Source of the DNA: Olsenella sp. An270
GTDB lineage: Bacteria; Actinomycetota; Coriobacteriia; Coriobacteriales; Atopobiaceae
Assembly: GCF_002159735.1 (NCBI RefSeq)
Contig: NZ_NFJF01000010.1
Coordinates: 1-35,530 of the forward strand
Direction of reading: 5' to 3'
DNA length: 35,530 bases
Below, piece by piece: positions 23,924 to 33,148 of this stretch. Every line of letters starts with the position of its first letter. The first letter of the stretch is position 1. Under the pieces are notes generated by a model. That model searched no databases. It was not told the DNA's origin and saw only the letters and a list, made by a program, of their open reading frames with translations. A program made the position numbers and the translations under genes.

Positions 23924-25236
23924 TATGCCCTCTTGATGCCCAACGCGAAGACAATGCCGAACCATGCCGTAAGCAACGCCATAAGAGCAAGGTAGACCCA
24001 CGATGCCCCATCGATACCGGCGGCGCCGACGACCATGGGTGAAGAAACGAGAGCGAGGAGGGCGACGACCACGTATCCGAGCGTCAGCTTGCTCTGCCAG
24101 CGAATGATGGTGATGCCCGTGGTGAAGAGCGTCGCCATGGCGAGGAAGCCTCCCCCCACGAGAAGTACGACCAGATCGATCTTGTATGGTTCGAGCTCGG
24201 CGTTGTACAGGAGGCTGAGCACGGGAACGCCCAACAGCCATGCGCCGGCGATGCAGGCGAGCGTGATGATTGCGATAACGAGCACCTGAACCGCAAAGCG
24301 ACGGGCAAATACATCGTGCTTTCCCTCCGCCCAGTTCTCCGCTAGGGACGCGATGATGGGGTTGTAGATGAAGCCGGCGAGCAGGCCGACCACGAAGACC
24401 GGCATGGCGATGAATCCGTAGTAGGCCTGCGCCGTGTCGTCCATTGCGACGTCGATGGCGTACTTGGGGGCGTTTCCAATGTAGAAGAGCAGGAAGGTGG
24501 CAAGAAACACCGGAAAGCTCTCGCGCAGCAGCTCTCCCGCGTGATGCAGCGCTGCGCGTCCATGTTTGATTTGAGCGCTCCCGCTAGTTGGAAGGCCAAA
24601 ACGCCTGCGCGCCCAGAGCGTCTCGGCCACAAAGAAGATTCCCGTGAACACGGTTGTGGCAGTCAGGGAGAGCAGCAGGCTGCGTGTTGCCACAATGAGT
24701 CCCGCGTAGAGCACGATCATGGTCAGCATGCGCAGCGTGAGCACCTTTGCGCCCACGTCCAGCCTGCCGTGCTGCTGATAATTGCCGTGAAAGACGTCCT
24801 CCAATGCATCGATGGCCTTAAAGATGAGCATCATGAGCACCGTGAGGGTCTTCTCGAGGGAGTAACCCACCGTGATTGCCGACCACGCGAGCCACGCGCA
24901 GCCCCCAACGATCATTGCGGCGACGGAGATGACCCGGGCAACGAGGTACGAGCGGAAGTCGTACTTCTCGTCCACGTCAGAGACCTGGAAGTTGCGGATG
25001 CCGTACTTTCCTACGTTGAGGAATAGGTTTGCGTTTGCGTAGGCAAGGGTGAAGACACCGGCGGTCACCATGTCGCATACATGCGTGAGCACGGTGAGCA
25101 TGATGACGGATTGGAAGGCATTGAGCAGGCCAGACGCCGTGTTCCAGAGGTAGGCGGAGCGCTCTATTGTGGCGTCGTCCTGCTGACCGGAATCGTTGTG
25201 TCGAACAGCCCTATGCATGTCTGCCTCGCTCGTCAT
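23923..25236 (-). CDS. wzx: Wzx-type oligosaccharide flippase
   Basis: The 437-residue protein has 12 or so hydrophobic helices and the layout of polysaccharide flippases in the MOP superfamily. The N-terminus 'YLWNTASGLLNAFQSVIML' matches the usual first helix, AYANANLFLNVGKYGIRNFQVSDV follows, and FLLFYIGNAPKYAIDVAMDD marks the seventh-helix region. It would move lipid-linked repeat units across the membrane. It is read away from the sugar-transferase operon, with the start 127 bp from it. Its stop overlaps the last 20-bp repeat. A second flippase lies at 30031, so two different glycans may be exported. Confidence 0.88.
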   Translation of the reverse strand: MTSEADMHRAVRHNDSGQQDDATIERSAYLWNTASGLLNAFQSVIMLTVLTHVCDMVTAGVFTLAYANANLFLNVGKYGIRNFQVSDVDEKYDFRSYLVARVISVAAMIVGGCAWLAWSAITVGYSLEKTLTVLMMLIFKAIDALEDVFHGNYQQHGRLDVGAKVLTLRMLTMIVLYAGLIVATRSLLLSLTATTVFTGIFFVAETLWARRRFGLPTSGSAQIKHGRAALHHAGELLRESFPVFLATFLLFYIGNAPKYAIDVAMDDTAQAYYGFIAMPVFVVGLLAGFIYNPIIASLAENWAEGKHDVFARRFAVQVLVIAIITLACIAGAWLLGVPVLSLLYNAELEPYKIDLVVLLVGGGFLAMATLFTTGITIIRWQSKLTLGYVVVALLALVSSPMVVGAAGIDGASWVYLALMALLTAWFGIVFALGIKRA

Positions 25237-25315
25237 AGCTCCAACAGCTCCCTATGGTATAGCAAGCGGCGTTATGTTCACGGAGGTGGGCCCACATTCA
25301 GGAAATATGTGACTT

Positions 25316-25342
25316 TTGACACAGGGGAGTCTGCGGTATCAA
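25316..25342 (+). promoter_or_regulatory. Possible promoter of the sugar-transferase operon
   Basis: A consensus TTGACA at 25316-25321 is followed by TATCAA at 25337-25342. The spacing of 15 bp is shorter than ideal, so the -10 is uncertain. It sits in the 127-bp divergent gap just upstream of the initiating transferase gene. Confidence 0.4.
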
Positions 25343-25363
25343 TGAATTGCTCAATGCGATAGC

Positions 25364-26095
25364 ATGATAACGCTGGACGAGTGTGCAGAACGAAGGAAGG
25401 GCTTGGACGATAGGGACGACATAGGACCCGACGTGAGCTTCGTGGCCCCGGAGCCCGACCCCAGCGTCCCCGCCCCCAACCGCGGCGGGGTAGGGTATCG
25501 CTTTGTCAAGCGAGCCTTCGACCTCGTCTTCTCCGGGGTTGCCTGTGCTGCGGGCCTGATTCCTGGAGCCCTTCTCTGTGTGGTCATTTGCCTGGACTCA
25601 CCGGGTAGTCCCATCTTTAGGCAGGGGCGCGTGGGCAAGGACGGCAGGCCCATCCGCATCTTCAAGTTTCGATCCATGTACGCGGATGCCCATGACCATC
25701 CCGAGCGCTACCTCGACGAGGCCCAGCTTGCCCAGTGGAAGCGCGAGCAGAAGGTTGACGGCGACCCTCGCGTGACGCGCGTTGGGCGGCTTCTTCGCCG
25801 CACCTCACTTGACGAGTTTCCTCAGTTCCTGAACGTCCTCAAGGGAGACCTCTCCGTGATCGGGCCCCGTCCCGTCACCGAGCAGGAGACCTACGAGTTT
25901 GGGGACGCCCGCGACGAGTTCCTCTCCTGCAAGCCCGGCATCACTGGGTGGTGGCAGGTCACGGAGAGAAACAACGCCACCTGGGAGAACCACGAGCGCC
26001 AGCTTCTCGAGCTCTTCTATGTTCGTCACGCGAGCGTTCCGCTTGACCTTCGCATTTTCTTCCGCACCTTCAAGGCAATGGGGCGAGGGCAGTGA
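25364..26095 (+). CDS. Initiating phosphoglycosyltransferase (bacterial sugar transferase)
   Basis: The 243-residue monotopic enzyme transfers a sugar-1-phosphate to undecaprenyl phosphate to begin repeat-unit assembly. After about 45 polar residues comes KRAFDLVFSGVACAAGLIPGAL, the single membrane-embedded helix. The catalytic domain has FRQGRVGKDGRPIRIFKFRSM, RRTSLDEFPQFLNVLKGDLS with the catalytic Asp-Glu, IGPRPV and KPGITGWWQV. It is the short WbaP/CpsE-core type. ATG 25364 has a weak ribosome site; GTG 25433, preceded by AGGA, is an alternative. Its stop overlaps the GTG of the next gene. Which sugar it takes cannot be told. Confidence 0.93.
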   Translation: MITLDECAERRKGLDDRDDIGPDVSFVAPEPDPSVPAPNRGGVGYRFVKRAFDLVFSGVACAAGLIPGALLCVVICLDSPGSPIFRQGRVGKDGRPIRIFKFRSMYADAHDHPERYLDEAQLAQWKREQKVDGDPRVTRVGRLLRRTSLDEFPQFLNVLKGDLSVIGPRPVTEQETYEFGDARDEFLSCKPGITGWWQVTERNNATWENHERQLLELFYVRHASVPLDLRIFFRTFKAMGRGQ

Positions 26096-26883
26096 GCGAA
26101 AGCCGCGTCGTGGTAGCGGTCGCCGCTCATAAGGCATATCGCATGCCGGAGGATTCTTGCTACCTGCCTCTTCACGTTGGTGCAGCCCTTCATCCGGAGC
26201 TCGACCTCGGATTCCAGCGTGACAGCGAGGGCGACAACATCTCCGAGAAGAACCCGTACTACTGTGAGCTTACGGGCCTCTATTGGCTCTGGAAGAACGT
26301 CGAGGCCGACTACAAGGGCCTCGTTCACTACCGTCGCCTGCTGGGCTCTCCGGAGCGTAGCGGCAAGGACCCGTATGATTGCGTGGTCACCGGTGACGAG
26401 CTGCTCCCGCTTCTCCAGAAGCACGGCATTGTCCTTGCGAAGAGGCGGAACTACTACATCGAGACGGTGTACGACCACTATGCTCACACGTTCGATGCCG
26501 CGCAGTTCGATACCTGCAGAGAAGTGCTCAAGGAGCGTTGTCCGGAGTATGTGCGTGCTTGGGACCGCCTCATGAGCTCACGCGGGGCGCACATCTTCAA
26601 CATGTTTGTCATGCGCTCTAATCTGTTTGACAACTACTGCTCATGGCTGTTCCCAATCCTTTCCGACCTTGAGGAGAGGATTGGGTTTGAGGGCATGGAC
26701 ACCTTTCAGTCTCGTTGGCCGGGCCGCGTCTCCGAGCGCCTCCTGGACCCTTGGCTCGAGACAAACGGTCTCGACTACGTTGAGCTGCCTGTCGTGAGCC
26801 CCGAACCTGTCGACTGGATTTCCAAGGGCAAGGGCTTCCTCGCGGCGAAGTTCCTGGGCAAAAAGTACGAGAGGAGCTTCTGA
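26092..26883 (+). CDS. DUF4422 glycosyltransferase-like protein
   Basis: The 263-residue protein matches DUF4422, a family found in capsule and O-antigen loci and believed to be glycosyltransferases. It has VAVAAHKAYRMPEDSCYLPL at the start, then GDNISEKNPYYCELTGLYWL and KGLVHYRRLL, and in the middle YDHYAHTFD and HIFNMFVMR. It starts at GTG overlapping the previous stop, and its TGA overlaps the ATG of the following GT2 gene. It is presumably the second enzyme of repeat-unit assembly. The linkage is not known. Confidence 0.85.
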   Translation: MSESRVVVAVAAHKAYRMPEDSCYLPLHVGAALHPELDLGFQRDSEGDNISEKNPYYCELTGLYWLWKNVEADYKGLVHYRRLLGSPERSGKDPYDCVVTGDELLPLLQKHGIVLAKRRNYYIETVYDHYAHTFDAAQFDTCREVLKERCPEYVRAWDRLMSSRGAHIFNMFVMRSNLFDNYCSWLFPILSDLEERIGFEGMDTFQSRWPGRVSERLLDPWLETNGLDYVELPVVSPEPVDWISKGKGFLAAKFLGKKYERSF

Positions 26884-27830
26884 TGGAGCGGCTTCAACAA
26901 TTGGCAAGTGCTCGTAACCTATCCGCCAAGGTTGCTGCTGTTGTTGTCACCTATAACAGAAAAGCGCTCCTTCTAGAGTGCATTGAGTGTTTGCTCGATC
27001 AGACCGTGCAAGACCAACTCGACATCATCGTCGTCGACAACGCAAGCACCGACGGAACGCGCGAGGCTCTTGCTTCCTACGAGAATGACGGCAGCTTGAT
27101 TTATCTGAATACCAGGGCAAACCTCGGTGGCGCAGGCGGGTTCTCCTTTGGCATGCGAGAGGCGGCAGAGCGCGGCTACGGTTGGGCCTGGGTCATGGAT
27201 GATGATTGCATGCCCGAACCTACGGCGCTCGAGGCCCTGTGCGCGGCAGCGGAATCTCTCGACGGGAAGTATGGCTTTCTTAGCAGCAAGGTTCTCTGGA
27301 AAGACGGTTCCATTTGCGCTATGAACGTTCAGCGCAAGACCGTCTTCAAGAATGTCGAAGATTTCTCTCCCGAGCTGGTGCCGGTTGAAATGGCCTCCTT
27401 CGTATCCTTGTTTGTGCCCTGCCAAAACATCCGGCGATTTGGCCTTCCAATTAAAGAGTTCTTTATCTGGACAGACGATTGGGAGTTCACCAGGCGTCTG
27501 TCCCGCGAGCTTCCGTGCTATCTCGTGACTTCCAGTATTGTGGTGCATAAGTCAGAGAGAAACCTCGGCGCCAATATCGCCACCTCTGAGATTGATCGCA
27601 TCGACCGGTTTGGCTACCTGTATCGCAACGATGTGGTGCTTTACAGGCGAGAGGGAGCCGCCGGCTTTGCGTACGAGGTCGTTCGACTTGCCGGCCATGT
27701 TTTGCGCGTGTTGTTCAGGGCTCCAGATCATAGGTTGACAAGGGTTCGAAAGCTTGTTTCTGGGACGGCCGCTGGACTAAAGTTCTATCCAGTAATTGAA
27801 TATCCCGGTGGTGCGTGCCCAGATGATTAG
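26883..27830 (+). CDS. GT2 glycosyltransferase, GlfT2/rhamnosyltransferase-like
   Basis: The 315-residue GT-A enzyme shows VVVTYNRKALLLECIECL, IVVDNASTDGTREAL, RANLGGAGGFSFGMREA, and WVMDDDCMPEPTALEAL with the metal-binding DDD. FFIWTDDWEFTRRL is the region that contains the catalytic Asp. The NLGGAGGF and MDDD pattern is shared with galactofuranosyl- and rhamnosyltransferases such as GlfT2. The following gene overlaps its stop. Together with the galactofuranosyltransferase-like protein three genes on, it hints at a furanose-containing repeat unit. Confidence 0.85.
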   Translation: MERLQQLASARNLSAKVAAVVVTYNRKALLLECIECLLDQTVQDQLDIIVVDNASTDGTREALASYENDGSLIYLNTRANLGGAGGFSFGMREAAERGYGWAWVMDDDCMPEPTALEALCAAAESLDGKYGFLSSKVLWKDGSICAMNVQRKTVFKNVEDFSPELVPVEMASFVSLFVPCQNIRRFGLPIKEFFIWTDDWEFTRRLSRELPCYLVTSSIVVHKSERNLGANIATSEIDRIDRFGYLYRNDVVLYRREGAAGFAYEVVRLAGHVLRVLFRAPDHRLTRVRKLVSGTAAGLKFYPVIEYPGGACPDD

Positions 27831-28947
27831 AATACTCGAAGCCTTTGGCGAGCCGCTTGCCCACGGTGGTCAGGAGTCATACGTCATGTCCCAGCTGTCC
27901 TGCATGGACAAAGAGGGGCTGCATATCGACTTTCTCACCCCCTACGGGGTTGAGAATGATAGTATTCTCGCCTCTGTTGCTTCATGGGGTGGGGATGTCT
28001 ATCACTTAGATTTGTCTTTTCACCCAGGTAAGAGTCGCGAATATCTCTCCAGACCACTCGCTGCCTTTTTTAAAGATAGGACATATGACATTGTCCACAT
28101 TCATTCGGGCAGCACGTCCGTGTTTGCCATCATGGCGTGCGCGGCCAAACAAGCTGGCAACCCTCGAGTTATCGCTCATGCGCATGCCGCCCCTAGCTGT
28201 ATGACCCTAAAGAATATGGTCGTACGACTTGTTGGGGGCTTGAGGATGTCCCGCTACGTTGACGTCTACTGCGCCTGTTCGAGGCCTGCGGGTGAGTCAA
28301 AATTCCCCCCAGGCGTTCATTCCGAGATTCGAGTTCTTCATAACGGCATTGACTGCTCGCGCCTAGTTTTTTCTCCCGAGGGACGTTCGGAAATTCGAGG
28401 CGAACTGGGTATAGCGGACGATGAGGTCGTAGTAGGTAATGTAGGCAGGCTGGTTGACTCGAAAAACCAAGGCTTTCTTATCGAGGCGTTTGGCCTGTTT
28501 AGGCGGGACTGCAGACGTTCAAGGCTTTTGATCGTTGGCGATGGTCCTGACAGGGCGAAGCTTGTGCGCCGCGCTGCCGAACTGGGGCTTAGCGAGAGAG
28601 AGGTCATTCTCGTGGGGAACCGCGATGACATTCCAAATCTCCTTTCGGCTATGGACGTGTTCTGTTTTCCCTCGAAGTTCGAGGGCTTCGGTCTCGCCGT
28701 TCTCGAGGCAGAGGCAAACGGCCTGCCGTGCATCATGTCGCCGGCCATTCCTCGAGACGTTGTGATTGATGGCTGTACGGTTAAAGTTGGCGAGGATTCT
28801 TGGAGCCCTGAGAGCTGGGCAAAGTCCCTGCTTTCGCTAGTTGGATGCCGGCGTTTTTCTGGAGCAGAACATGTTCGCGCGGCCGGCTTTGACGTCCATC
28901 AGACAAGCCAGGATCTTCTGGCGCTTTATCATGAGGCTGTGGCGTGA
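27823..28947 (+). CDS. GT4 glycosyltransferase
   Basis: The 374-residue GT-B enzyme begins MIRILEAFGEPLAHGGQESY, with the glycine-rich acceptor loop. Later come VHIHSGSTSVFAIMACAAK, LHNGIDCSRLVF, VGNVGRLVDSKNQGFLIEAF, LIVGDGPDRAKL, FPSKFEGFGLAVLEAEANGLP (EX7E nucleotide-sugar motif), and a C-terminal Rossmann half. Retaining GT4 enzymes build the repeat unit on the cytosolic face. ATG 27823, overlapping the previous stop, is chosen; the frame is open upstream to TTG 27796. The specific donor and acceptor are unknown. Confidence 0.9.
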   Translation: MIRILEAFGEPLAHGGQESYVMSQLSCMDKEGLHIDFLTPYGVENDSILASVASWGGDVYHLDLSFHPGKSREYLSRPLAAFFKDRTYDIVHIHSGSTSVFAIMACAAKQAGNPRVIAHAHAAPSCMTLKNMVVRLVGGLRMSRYVDVYCACSRPAGESKFPPGVHSEIRVLHNGIDCSRLVFSPEGRSEIRGELGIADDEVVVGNVGRLVDSKNQGFLIEAFGLFRRDCRRSRLLIVGDGPDRAKLVRRAAELGLSEREVILVGNRDDIPNLLSAMDVFCFPSKFEGFGLAVLEAEANGLPCIMSPAIPRDVVIDGCTVKVGEDSWSPESWAKSLLSLVGCRRFSGAEHVRAAGFDVHQTSQDLLALYHEAVA

Positions 28948-28986
28948 CCCTAGGTTGCGCGTGGGGTTTTGAACGATGGGTCTAAG

Positions 28987-30027
28987 ATGAATTACTTTCT
29001 TAATGAGTTTGCCAGCCAGGGATATAATGCTGCGACGAAAGCTCGGCAAGACATTGCTGATGTCCTTCTTAGTGAGGAACTCTGGACTCCCATTGCAACA
29101 GAGCGTCGGTGTGACGAGCCTGGGCTTGCTGCCAAGCTGGGGGCGCTGAGGGTTAATCTCAAAACTTGGACGGAGGCCGTGAAGTTAATCGGGGAGGGCG
29201 ACTGTCTGCTCATTCAGTTTCCCCTGGCAATCTATCCAAAAGTCGCCCTTACCTCTCTGCCATTCATTTCTGCGATTAAGAGTCACGGCGGAAAAATAGT
29301 CCTTCTCGTCCACGACCTAGATAACTTTCGGGGGGAGGAGCTGCCGTCTAGCGATGACCCGTATCTTAAAAAAGCCGACGTGATAATCGTGCATAACAAG
29401 CGAATGGAAGACCTCGTTTCAAAGGTATGCAACGCCAAGGTGATTCCATTGGGCGTATTCGATTATCTTGCCGATGGCGAACTCCCCCCTGCTGTTAGCG
29501 GTATAGACATCGCGGGCAACCTGTCCCCGATCAAAGCCGGATATGTTTATCGTGCCTCAAAGGACCTTCCTGATCTCCCACTAAATCTGTATGGAGCTAA
29601 TTATGATGGGAGGGCAGGCAGGGCTGAATGGTATCGGGGCAAGTTCCTGCCGCAGGAGCTGTCGCGGCATATGACGGGAAAGTTTGGGCTCGTGTGGGAT
29701 GGCGATTCGCTCGATACATGTTCGGGTGATTATGGGGAGTATCTAAGAATTAACAGCCCCCACAAGCTCTCCCTCTATCTTTCCCTGGGAAAACCCGTCT
29801 TCATTTGGTCTCAGGCAGCCGAAGCGCCGCTCGTAACGGAGAATGGCGTCGGCGTGCTCGTGGACAGCATTTTTGAGGTCGACGAGGCATACAGAAGCAT
29901 GTCGGAGGATGCTTATCAACTAATGAGAGCGAACGCCCTTGCGCTCGCTGAGAAAGTGAGGGGCGGCTGGTTTACCAAGGGAGCCGTTGCTGCCGCGCTT
30001 AAGGCCCTTGGCATGGAGGGCGCTTAG
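28987..30027 (+). CDS. Galactofuranosyltransferase-like protein
   Basis: With the start used the protein has 346 residues. It resembles the beta-1,6-galactofuranosyltransferase group (WbbI-like): NEFASQGYNAATKARQDI at the start, LIQFPLAIYPKVALTSLPF, KIVLLVHDLDNFRG, KKADVIIVHNKRM, GKFGLVWDGDSLDTCSGDYG and NSPHKLSLYLSLGKPVFIW. TTG 28969 is an alternative start; neither has a strong ribosome site. The 21- to 39-bp gap to the GT4 gene is the largest in this operon. A UDP-galactopyranose mutase would be needed for Galf donor supply and is not in the window. Confidence 0.8.
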   Translation: MNYFLNEFASQGYNAATKARQDIADVLLSEELWTPIATERRCDEPGLAAKLGALRVNLKTWTEAVKLIGEGDCLLIQFPLAIYPKVALTSLPFISAIKSHGGKIVLLVHDLDNFRGEELPSSDDPYLKKADVIIVHNKRMEDLVSKVCNAKVIPLGVFDYLADGELPPAVSGIDIAGNLSPIKAGYVYRASKDLPDLPLNLYGANYDGRAGRAEWYRGKFLPQELSRHMTGKFGLVWDGDSLDTCSGDYGEYLRINSPHKLSLYLSLGKPVFIWSQAAEAPLVTENGVGVLVDSIFEVDEAYRSMSEDAYQLMRANALALAEKVRGGWFTKGAVAAALKALGMEGA

Positions 30028-30030
30028 TCC

Positions 30031-31467
30031 ATGGCTGCTTCGGTTAGACGCAATTTCTTGTGGAATGCCTCGTACCAACTGCTGCTGGTCCTGGCCCCGC
30101 TCGTCACGACTCCCTACCTCTCTCGCGTACTCGGGCCCGAACAGGTGGGAGTGTACTCATATACCTACTCGATTACCAACTACTTTGTTCTCTTTGCAAC
30201 GCTTGGTATGGCGAACTATGGCGTGCGTGTGATTGCCGCTGCTGGGTCCGATAGAGCGAAGCGCTCTCGCTCCTTCTGGAGCGCGTACTTCTCGCAGGCT
30301 GTCGTTTGTATCCCGGTTACCATCCTCTATGCCGCTTATACGTTCCTCGAGCCTGAGGGTGGCCTCATCATTGCGTTGGTTTGGGGAATGTGGGTCGTCT
30401 CGGCAATATTGGATGTGTCGTGGCTCTTCTTCGGCGTCGAGGATTTTCGGTTTCCTACGGAACGCAGCTTCGCTACCAAGCTCGCGAGCGTGGTAGCGAT
30501 ATTCCTGTTTGTGAAGACGCCTGATGACCTTTGGGTTTACTGCGCGGCTATTGCGGGGAGCTTCCTCGCAAATCAAGTAATCATGTGGCCTTTTGTCGGG
30601 CGTCATGTTGACTGGGTTAGGCCAACATGGGCTGAGGTTCGCGTGCATTTTGGCCCAAATCTTCGACTCTTTGCCCCGGTCGTCGCCATCAGTCTGTACA
30701 CCTCTCTTGACAAGATTATGCTGGGGGCAATCTCCGGAATGGAGCAGGCGGGATACTACGAGTACTCAGAGAAGATCAGCAAGATGCCGATGGCGGTCAT
30801 CACGGCGCTCGGAACGGTCATGCTGCCTCGCATGACGGCGGCTCTCTCCGAGGGTAGAGTGGAGCAGGCGCGCAGTTTGCTCGGCGAGTCCATGTGGGCC
30901 ATGCAGGCGGCGGCGATGGCTATGGCGTTTGGCATCGGGGCCGTTGCGCCGGAGTTCTCGGTCGTGTTCTTTGGGCCGGGATATGATCCATGCGCGCATA
31001 TTATGCCCGTTGTTGCCGTCGTCATTCCAATTATCTCGGCGAGCAATGTTATTGGCGTTCAATACATGCTGCCGACGTTTTCCGATGGCGCGTACACGCT
31101 CTCCGTCTGCGCTGGTGCTGTGGTGAACGTATCTCTCAATCTGATTCTTCTCAAGCCCTTTGGAGCGGTGGGCGCTGCCGTTGCAACGGTATGTGCCGAG
31201 ATTGCGGTGCTGGCGTATCAGTGCTGGGTTGTCAGGAACGATCTCCCACTTTGGGCGTATCTCAAGAGCGCGCTTCCCTTTTTTGGAATAGGGTGCATCA
31301 TGGTGGCATGCGTTCGCATTGTTGCTAGCTGCCTCGGGGAACCATCTATTGGGGGACTTCTAATCGAATTTGCGGTTGGTGCCGTCTGCTACACAGCTCT
31401 GGCCGTTGCCTGGTGCGTTTCCACAGGAAAGACCGACCTAATGAGGCGTCTGTTGGGGAGGGGGTAG
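30031..31467 (+). CDS. wzx: Wzx flippase (second copy in the window)
   Basis: The protein has 478 residues and 14 or so membrane helices, typical of RfbX/CpsU-type flippases. NFLWNASYQLLLVLAPLVTT and PYLSRVLGPEQVGVYSYTYS are the classic N-terminus; LYTSLDKIMLGAISGMEQAGYY marks the central helix and FFGPGYDPCAHIM a later one. It starts 3 nt after the galactofuranosyltransferase-like gene, and the polymerase start follows its stop by 1 nt. It is the natural translocase for the repeat unit built by this operon and is distinct in sequence from the flippase at 23923. Confidence 0.95.
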   Translation: MAASVRRNFLWNASYQLLLVLAPLVTTPYLSRVLGPEQVGVYSYTYSITNYFVLFATLGMANYGVRVIAAAGSDRAKRSRSFWSAYFSQAVVCIPVTILYAAYTFLEPEGGLIIALVWGMWVVSAILDVSWLFFGVEDFRFPTERSFATKLASVVAIFLFVKTPDDLWVYCAAIAGSFLANQVIMWPFVGRHVDWVRPTWAEVRVHFGPNLRLFAPVVAISLYTSLDKIMLGAISGMEQAGYYEYSEKISKMPMAVITALGTVMLPRMTAALSEGRVEQARSLLGESMWAMQAAAMAMAFGIGAVAPEFSVVFFGPGYDPCAHIMPVVAVVIPIISASNVIGVQYMLPTFSDGAYTLSVCAGAVVNVSLNLILLKPFGAVGAAVATVCAEIAVLAYQCWVVRNDLPLWAYLKSALPFFGIGCIMVACVRIVASCLGEPSIGGLLIEFAVGAVCYTALAVAWCVSTGKTDLMRRLLGRG

Positions 31468-31468
31468 C

Positions 31469-32815
31469 TTGGCGGAGAGGAATTGTAGAGGTCTTGAGCC
31501 TAACCGTAAGACCAATGAACTTACCGATGGCTATCGTTCGGGCGGCAGAGGAGAAGCCTTGCTCTATCGTCCGCTTTTGAGTCGTGGGCTGTTCCTCGTT
31601 GGCTTCGCCTCATGGCTTGTATGGCGAGTTTTTTCCACCTCGGTGCTGACGTTTCCCGATGGGTCACTAGCGCATACTGCGATTCACTATGGATCGCTTG
31701 CTGTTCTACTGCTTGCTGCCGTCTTTGGCAGAAAGAAGCCTGTCCATGCGATTGTCGCGCTCGTGCTGTTTGCCCTCGGAGCGGTCGTGTATCTCCGGTC
31801 TGGAGATGCCATACTGGTTGATCTTGCGGTTATTCTCTACGCCTGCTCGCTCTTCCCCTTGCGCTGGGTGATGAGGATTGCAGCAATCGTTGTTGCGTTA
31901 TCGGTTGCTGTGGTTGTGGCTATGTCTCAAGTTGGCCTTGCGCGAGACTATCTTTGGCCGCGCGGGGACGGCACCGTTCGTCATGGTCTAGGCTTTCTTT
32001 ACTGTACGTATGTCAGTCACTATTACCTGAATCTCGTCCTGGTGTATCTGTATCTTCGCGAGGACAAGCTTCGGTGGATTGAATACGCCCCAATCGTAAT
32101 CATAAACTTGATTATTTACTTTCTAACGGATTCCAGGAACTCTTTCCTGCTGGTGTTACTTGCAGTTGTCCTTAGCATCGGGATTCGCTTTGAGCCAATT
32201 AAGCGGCTCGTGCGGGGAAGGGCGGTGCGCTCTGCTGTCTGCTGTGTCTTTGCCTTATGTGCAGTACTTAGCATTGTGGCAACAGTTGCCTACGACGGGA
32301 ATTCCTCCGCATGGAGGAATATGAACTCTCTTCTATCCAATCGCCTCGAGCAGACCCAGACGTCTTTTCACCGGTATGGCATCTCGCCTTTCGGCAGAGA
32401 AATAGCCTTCGTGGGAAATGGCATAACCGTTACTGAGGAAGGAATAGTTGAGGATAAGGCTGCCGGCTTATCTGGAGATCAAAACTACGTTGATTGCTCC
32501 TACATGAATGTGCTTATCCGCTTAGGGGCACTTGCGCTGTTGGCGGCGATTGCAATGTTAACGGCGGGATGCCTCCAAGCGGTCGCAGAGGACTGCCTCG
32601 TCCTCCAAATTGGCCTGGTGGTCACCGCGCTTCACTCACTCGTGGATCCCCAGCTATTGGAGTTGCCCTACGACTTCTTCCTGATTGTCTGCTTCGTTGC
32701 TCTCTGCGAGCTGATTGAGAAGCGTATCGCCCAAAGATTCGAACGAGCGAACTCATGTGAAGCACTCGTCAAACACGTCGTTGACGCAGAGATTGATGAG
32801 CTACAAGAGCCCTGA
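31469..32815 (+). CDS. wzy: Wzy-like repeat-unit polymerase
   Basis: The 448-residue protein has about ten to eleven helices, a cytosolic N-terminus of 35 residues, and a large outward loop (about 275-345) between helices, containing NSLLSNRLEQTQTSFHRYG and GNGITVTEEG. This is the Wzy/O-antigen polymerase arrangement, with LTDSRNS at about 215 corresponding to a commonly conserved motif in such proteins. Start TTG 31469 is supported by GGGGAGGGGG (31455-31464) 4 nt upstream. Wzy proteins diverge strongly, so the name rests on topology, the motif and position after wzx. It is the last gene before the IS21 element. Confidence 0.82.
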   Translation: MAERNCRGLEPNRKTNELTDGYRSGGRGEALLYRPLLSRGLFLVGFASWLVWRVFSTSVLTFPDGSLAHTAIHYGSLAVLLLAAVFGRKKPVHAIVALVLFALGAVVYLRSGDAILVDLAVILYACSLFPLRWVMRIAAIVVALSVAVVVAMSQVGLARDYLWPRGDGTVRHGLGFLYCTYVSHYYLNLVLVYLYLREDKLRWIEYAPIVIINLIIYFLTDSRNSFLLVLLAVVLSIGIRFEPIKRLVRGRAVRSAVCCVFALCAVLSIVATVAYDGNSSAWRNMNSLLSNRLEQTQTSFHRYGISPFGREIAFVGNGITVTEEGIVEDKAAGLSGDQNYVDCSYMNVLIRLGALALLAAIAMLTAGCLQAVAEDCLVLQIGLVVTALHSLVDPQLLELPYDFFLIVCFVALCELIEKRIAQRFERANSCEALVKHVVDAEIDELQEP

Positions 32816-33107
32816 TGAGGGCTGCCGCTGGGAAGGGAAGGCTGCTCCGACGTCCTCTCGGGGTGCTCGACAATGCTTTCGGCGGCTGCTCGGGGCGCTT
32901 GACAAAGAGGCCGCGGGCAGAGCCCTTCTCGATGAGACGCAGGGACTTGGCTTCTGTGGCTATGCAGCACCTGCATCCTTCGTCAGGGCGCAGCGGCTTG
33001 TCTACGCAAAGATGGCAGGGAGACAGGGGCTGTCGACAGGGGCTATCGGGCGACCCGCTTATTATGTTGATGTGCAATAAGAAATGGTCCGAATGAGCAC
33101 CGGTTTC
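32816..33107. other. Gap with no clear gene between wzy and IS21
   Basis: About 290 bp. Several short frames exist; one in the + direction ends at 33080 with a protein-like stretch (FVRAQRLVYAKMAGRQGLS), perhaps the tail of a lost gene, but it has no start outside wzy. No terminator with a T-run, tRNA or promoter is evident. A TGAGCA copy at 33094 lies outside the inferred IS end. Confidence 0.4.
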
Positions 33108-33148
33108 TGAGCAACGCGTGCACCGAAAAATGAGCAGTTTGAGCATGA

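Noticed and set aside
32815-33096. Small + strand frame after wzy
   Set aside because: No ribosome site of note, no recognisable domain, Arg-rich shadow-like composition; treated as non-coding.
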